Assembly: GCA_021736745.1 (NCBI GenBank)
Contig: JAIPFG010000121.1
Coordinates: forward strand, 1 to 8,585
Source: Pseudomonadales bacterium
GTDB lineage: Bacteria > Pseudomonadota > Gammaproteobacteria > Pseudomonadales > IMCC2047
DNA: 8,585 bases
Direction of reading: 5' to 3'
Shown: one piece after another, positions 7,185 to 8,585 of the stretch
Position numbering within the stretch: position 1 is the stretch's first letter
Layout of the letters: each line of letters starts with the position of its first letter
Program-made: the position numbers and the translations under genes
Notes under the pieces: generated by a model
What the model saw: the letters and a program-made list of their open reading frames with translations, nothing else
What the model was told of the DNA's origin: nothing
Database searches by the model: none

Positions 7185-8069
7185 TTAGCTAATTCCTGGG
7201 CACTGGAGCAAAGAGGCTTTTACGTCAAGCGCCTGGATGAGATCAAAAGGCAAAAATTGTCCGCTTGATAGTATGTTCTGTAGTGACATAATAATGCTGT
7301 CTTGGTCGCAGCGCATAACACTGCCTTTGATCACAAAAGTACGGTGCAGCTGATCCAGCTTCAGTGTCATGATAAGGTTGTCGCCGACGGTTAAAAGGCT
7401 GGGAAGCGGTATATCGCCATTGAATCGAATTTGTGCGCTGACTTCTGAGTAGCTTACCAGGATACAGTTATACAATTGTTGGTTGACGCTCAGCTCCAGT
7501 TTGATGGGCAAATGACACATTAATCGATGGTGTGTGCGTTGTTCACTGATTTCAAGGCTTGTCGCTAGAACATCTAATAGTACAAGCTGATGATTCCTGT
7601 AGTAGCTCTCCTTGGGCAGAATCGATTCACGGACGCTGGTCTCAACAATAATGGCGCCGCGTTCCTGGTAGCGGGCAATCAGGGTAATAGCATTGCCGTT
7701 ACGGAACTGACCGCGACTACCAAGTGAGGCTTTGCTTAAGAAATTTAGTTTATACTCTTCGCCTGCTTTGCCGGGTAAAAGAATGCAAAAACTATGAATT
7801 TTAGAGAACGCCAGTTCCTGTCCTTCTATGTTAAGTTTGATGCGTCCCTTCTCGTCGGCATTATGCAAAATATCCAGCCGGTTCTGGGAATAAATAATGT
7901 GGCCGTTGATTTCGTAGCCGAGCACGAGTGACTCCATCGTCATCTCTGGCTGATATTCGGGAAAATATCTTACGCGATCCCCAATAGGGAAATAAGAGAC
8001 TATTTCCTTGAGCTGTTTAATGCTCACGGGCTGGTTGTTGGTCGTGTTGTCATTCAGTGGTGTGGTCAT
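7185..8069 (-). CDS. PilZ-like domain protein, function unknown
   Basis: This 294-aa protein has no signal peptide or membrane segment that I can see, so it is probably cytoplasmic. The middle-to-C-terminal part resembles a PilZ domain (cyclic-di-GMP receptor fold): an RxxxR element RTHHR at residues 178-182 is followed by beta-rich sequence (PIKLELSV, NCILVSYSEVS, VGDNLIMTLKL, FVIKGSVMRC). The N-terminal 150 residues are also beta-rich and could correspond to a YcgR-type N-terminal domain. The second PilZ motif (D/N-x-S-x-x-G) is degraded: around residues 209-214 the sequence reads EVSAQI, with Glu for Asp and Ile for Gly, so nucleotide binding may be lost or altered. The gene lies upstream of fabA in the same direction, 160 bp away. 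There is no good ribosome binding site before the ATG, which overlaps the stop of a 7-codon ORF (TAATG). The family call is by eye and moderate; a function in envelope or lipid control is only suggested by context. Confidence 0.6.
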   Translation of the reverse strand: MTTPLNDNTTNNQPVSIKQLKEIVSYFPIGDRVRYFPEYQPEMTMESLVLGYEINGHIIYSQNRLDILHNADEKGRIKLNIEGQELAFSKIHSFCILLPGKAGEEYKLNFLSKASLGSRGQFRNGNAITLIARYQERGAIIVETSVRESILPKESYYRNHQLVLLDVLATSLEISEQRTHHRLMCHLPIKLELSVNQQLYNCILVSYSEVSAQIRFNGDIPLPSLLTVGDNLIMTLKLDQLHRTFVIKGSVMRCDQDSIIMSLQNILSSGQFLPFDLIQALDVKASLLQCPGIS

Positions 8070-8092
8070 TATGGGCTTATTTGCTGATCCAT
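8069..8092 (-). CDS. possible 7-residue leader ORF coupled to the PilZ-like gene
   Basis: On the minus strand ATG at 8092 opens a 7-codon frame (MDQQISP) whose TAA stop shares its last A with the ATG of the PilZ-like gene (TAATG). The main gene lacks a convincing Shine-Dalgarno of its own, so translational coupling could supply ribosomes. The leader's own GGA and AGG stand very close to its ATG, so it may not be translated. This is tentative. Confidence 0.2.
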   Translation of the reverse strand: MDQQISP

Positions 8093-8132
8093 CCTATCCA
8101 GGTGTAACTTGGTTATCGGCAGAGAGGGTATA

Positions 8133-8161
8133 AGCATAAGAGCTAATGGGTCGGTAATCAA
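8133..8161 (-). promoter_or_regulatory. candidate promoter of the PilZ-like gene
   Basis: On the minus strand TTGATT (8161-8156), a 17-bp spacer and TATGCT (8138-8133) match 4/6 at each hexamer. The spacing is ideal, and the site lies about 64 bp upstream of the ATG and downstream of the intrinsic terminator at 8234-8262. It would let the gene be expressed independently of the upstream RNA. Confidence 0.4.
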
Positions 8162-8232
8162 TAAACGGAGAGAGTCTCTGTTGGTTCAGGGGGTGTTTGG
8201 GGATTTGCCGCCAATAAAGATTTTCTTGCGGA

Positions 8233-8337
8233 TAAAAAAACGGATGGCGGGGGGCCATCCGTAAGGATCACACATAGGTGTGTGGGAGGAAACTGTTACT
8301 ATGTGTTTCTCTATGGGAAATAAAGTAACACAAGATG
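8233..8337 (-). ncRNA. predicted small RNA or leader attenuator of about 104 nt
   Basis: A strong promoter immediately upstream and a strong intrinsic terminator at the 3' end define a compact transcription unit with no convincing ORF. Expected 5' end is about 8337, 3' end about 8234. Predicted elements in order: stem TGTTACT/AGTAACA (8330-8324 with 8300-8294) with an inner TTTC/GAAA stem (8320-8317 with 8309-8306, written 5'-3' on this strand); a pyrimidine linker GTTTCCTCCC (about 8293-8284); hairpin CACACA-CCTA-TGTGTG (8284-8269); then the terminator hairpin. An alternative 8-bp pairing of ACACATAG (8306-8299) with CTATGTGT (8277-8270) would disrupt both upstream hairpins. It could be a trans-acting sRNA or a leader controlling the PilZ-like gene 164 nt downstream. 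I do not recognise an Rfam family. Confidence 0.65.
8234..8262 (-). terminator. strong intrinsic terminator
   Basis: Read on the minus strand, a perfect 9-bp stem ACGGATGGC / GCCATCCGT (8262-8254 and 8248-8240) encloses a CCCCC loop and is followed at once by a run of Ts (opposite the seven As at 8234-8240). On the plus strand there is no T-run, so the direction is clear. It ends the RNA started at about 8337. Confidence 0.88.
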
Positions 8338-8343
8338 AATTGA

Positions 8344-8372
8344 AGAATAGTCGCTGCGCATAGAGCTGTCAA
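8344..8372 (-). promoter_or_regulatory. strong sigma70 promoter of the small RNA
   Basis: On the minus strand a perfect TTGACA (8372-8367), a 17-bp spacer and TATTCT (8349-8344) form one of the best promoters in the window. The sequence upstream of the -35 box (about 8379-8412) is very AT-rich, as in UP elements. The predicted start is about 8337. No ORF follows before the terminator 75-103 nt downstream. Confidence 0.75.
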
Positions 8373-8391
8373 GCCCATAAACAAATAAATT

Positions 8392-8411
8392 ATCTATTAA
8401 TTAAAATAGAT
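8392..8411. repeat. AT-rich inverted repeat ATCTATT-N6-AATAGAT
   Basis: Perfect 7-bp arms surround AATTAA. It lies 52 bp past the stop of the fructosamine-kinase-family gene and about 20 bp upstream of the small-RNA -35 box. On the minus strand it is followed by AATTTATTT, so it may be a weak terminator for the kinase gene. It could equally be an operator or UP element for the small-RNA promoter. Confidence 0.35.
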
Positions 8412-8462
8412 TATGGCTGGAAGTCATTCTTTATAGTCGCTTAATCATTATAAATAGTGTGT

Positions 8463-8585
8463 CTATTGGTAACATTTGATAACTGAGACTGTTTTGTTGA
8501 AATAGCTTGGACCGAATAAATTCAGATGGTTTAACAGGTGGTAGAGATTATAAAGGTCCATACGGTCTTCCCAGCCCGGTTGTAG
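8463..8585 (-). CDS. C-terminal fragment of a fructosamine-kinase-family protein
   Basis: The last 40 codons and TAG stop (8465-8463) of a gene entering from beyond the window. The readable sequence includes PGWEDRMDLYNLYHLL followed by NHLNLFG. This is the C-terminal helical signature that I recognise from bacterial fructosamine kinase/YniA-like proteins, which phosphorylate sugar amines such as ketosamines and help to reverse protein glycation. The catalytic kinase core is outside the window, so activity cannot be judged. It is transcribed in the same direction as the small RNA and the PilZ-like gene. The family call rests on this short but distinctive tail. Confidence 0.7.
   Translation of the reverse strand, partial: LQPGWEDRMDLYNLYHLLNHLNLFGPSYFNKTVSVIKCYQ

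Noticed and set aside
8190..8277. Minus-strand short ORF starting at the ATG within the CACACACCTATGTGTG hairpin and reading through the terminator.
   Set aside because: It has no ribosome binding site and would have to be translated through a strong terminator hairpin; there is no run of regulatory codons as in a leader peptide.
8233..8337. Possible cyclic-di-GMP (GEMM) riboswitch, considered because a PilZ-like gene lies downstream.
   Set aside because: The conserved GEMM core sequences (such as the GGCAAACC and CGCAAAG-like elements) are not visible.
8301..8363. 20-codon plus-strand ORF with GGGAGGA about 11 nt upstream.
   Set aside because: It lies exactly antisense to the promoter-RNA-terminator unit, has no plus-strand promoter or terminator of note, and the GGAGG is explained as the complement of the CCUCC linker.

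Overview
The window looks like chromosomal DNA of a gammaproteobacterium. The evidence is a fabA-fabB pair of the gammaproteobacterial anaerobic unsaturated-fatty-acid type, an SSB close to the E. coli protein, divergent uvrA and ssb, and moderate GC. A marine or plant-polymer-degrading lineage such as Cellvibrionales is possible, but that is inference. I see no insertion sequence, phage gene, CRISPR array, tRNA or rRNA.

Left part (1-3505): uvrA (minus strand, 3' end cut by the window edge) and ssb (plus strand) diverge from a 308-bp intergenic region. uvrA has a near-consensus sigma70 promoter there. I could not find a canonical LexA box (CTGT-N8-ACAG) in this intergenic region, but there are two short inverted repeats on the ssb side.

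Middle (3544-5270): ssb is followed on the same strand by a stand-alone dTDP-4-dehydrorhamnose reductase (rfbD/rmlD) and a PlsC-family acyltransferase, both with GTG starts. A C/G-rich hairpin closes this block at the convergent junction with fabB.

Right-centre (5279-8069, minus strand): a gene for a 294-aa protein with a degenerate PilZ-like domain lies upstream of fabA and fabB. fabA and fabB form a tight operon (9-nt gap) that introduces and preserves the cis double bond in type II fatty acid synthesis. fabA has its own promoter, with an imperfect palindrome over the -10 box that could be an operator. PlsC on the other strand uses the acyl chains made by this pathway.

Right end (8070-8585): the least explained and most interesting part. 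On the minus strand, after the last 40 codons of a fructosamine-kinase-family gene, there is a strong promoter (TTGACA-17-TATTCT). It is followed by about 104 nt of hairpin-rich sequence and a textbook intrinsic terminator (9-bp stem, seven Ts). This is a self-contained small-RNA gene or a leader attenuator for the PilZ-like gene. It contains two mutually exclusive pairings and an unpaired CCUCC segment. I do not recognise it as a known RNA family.
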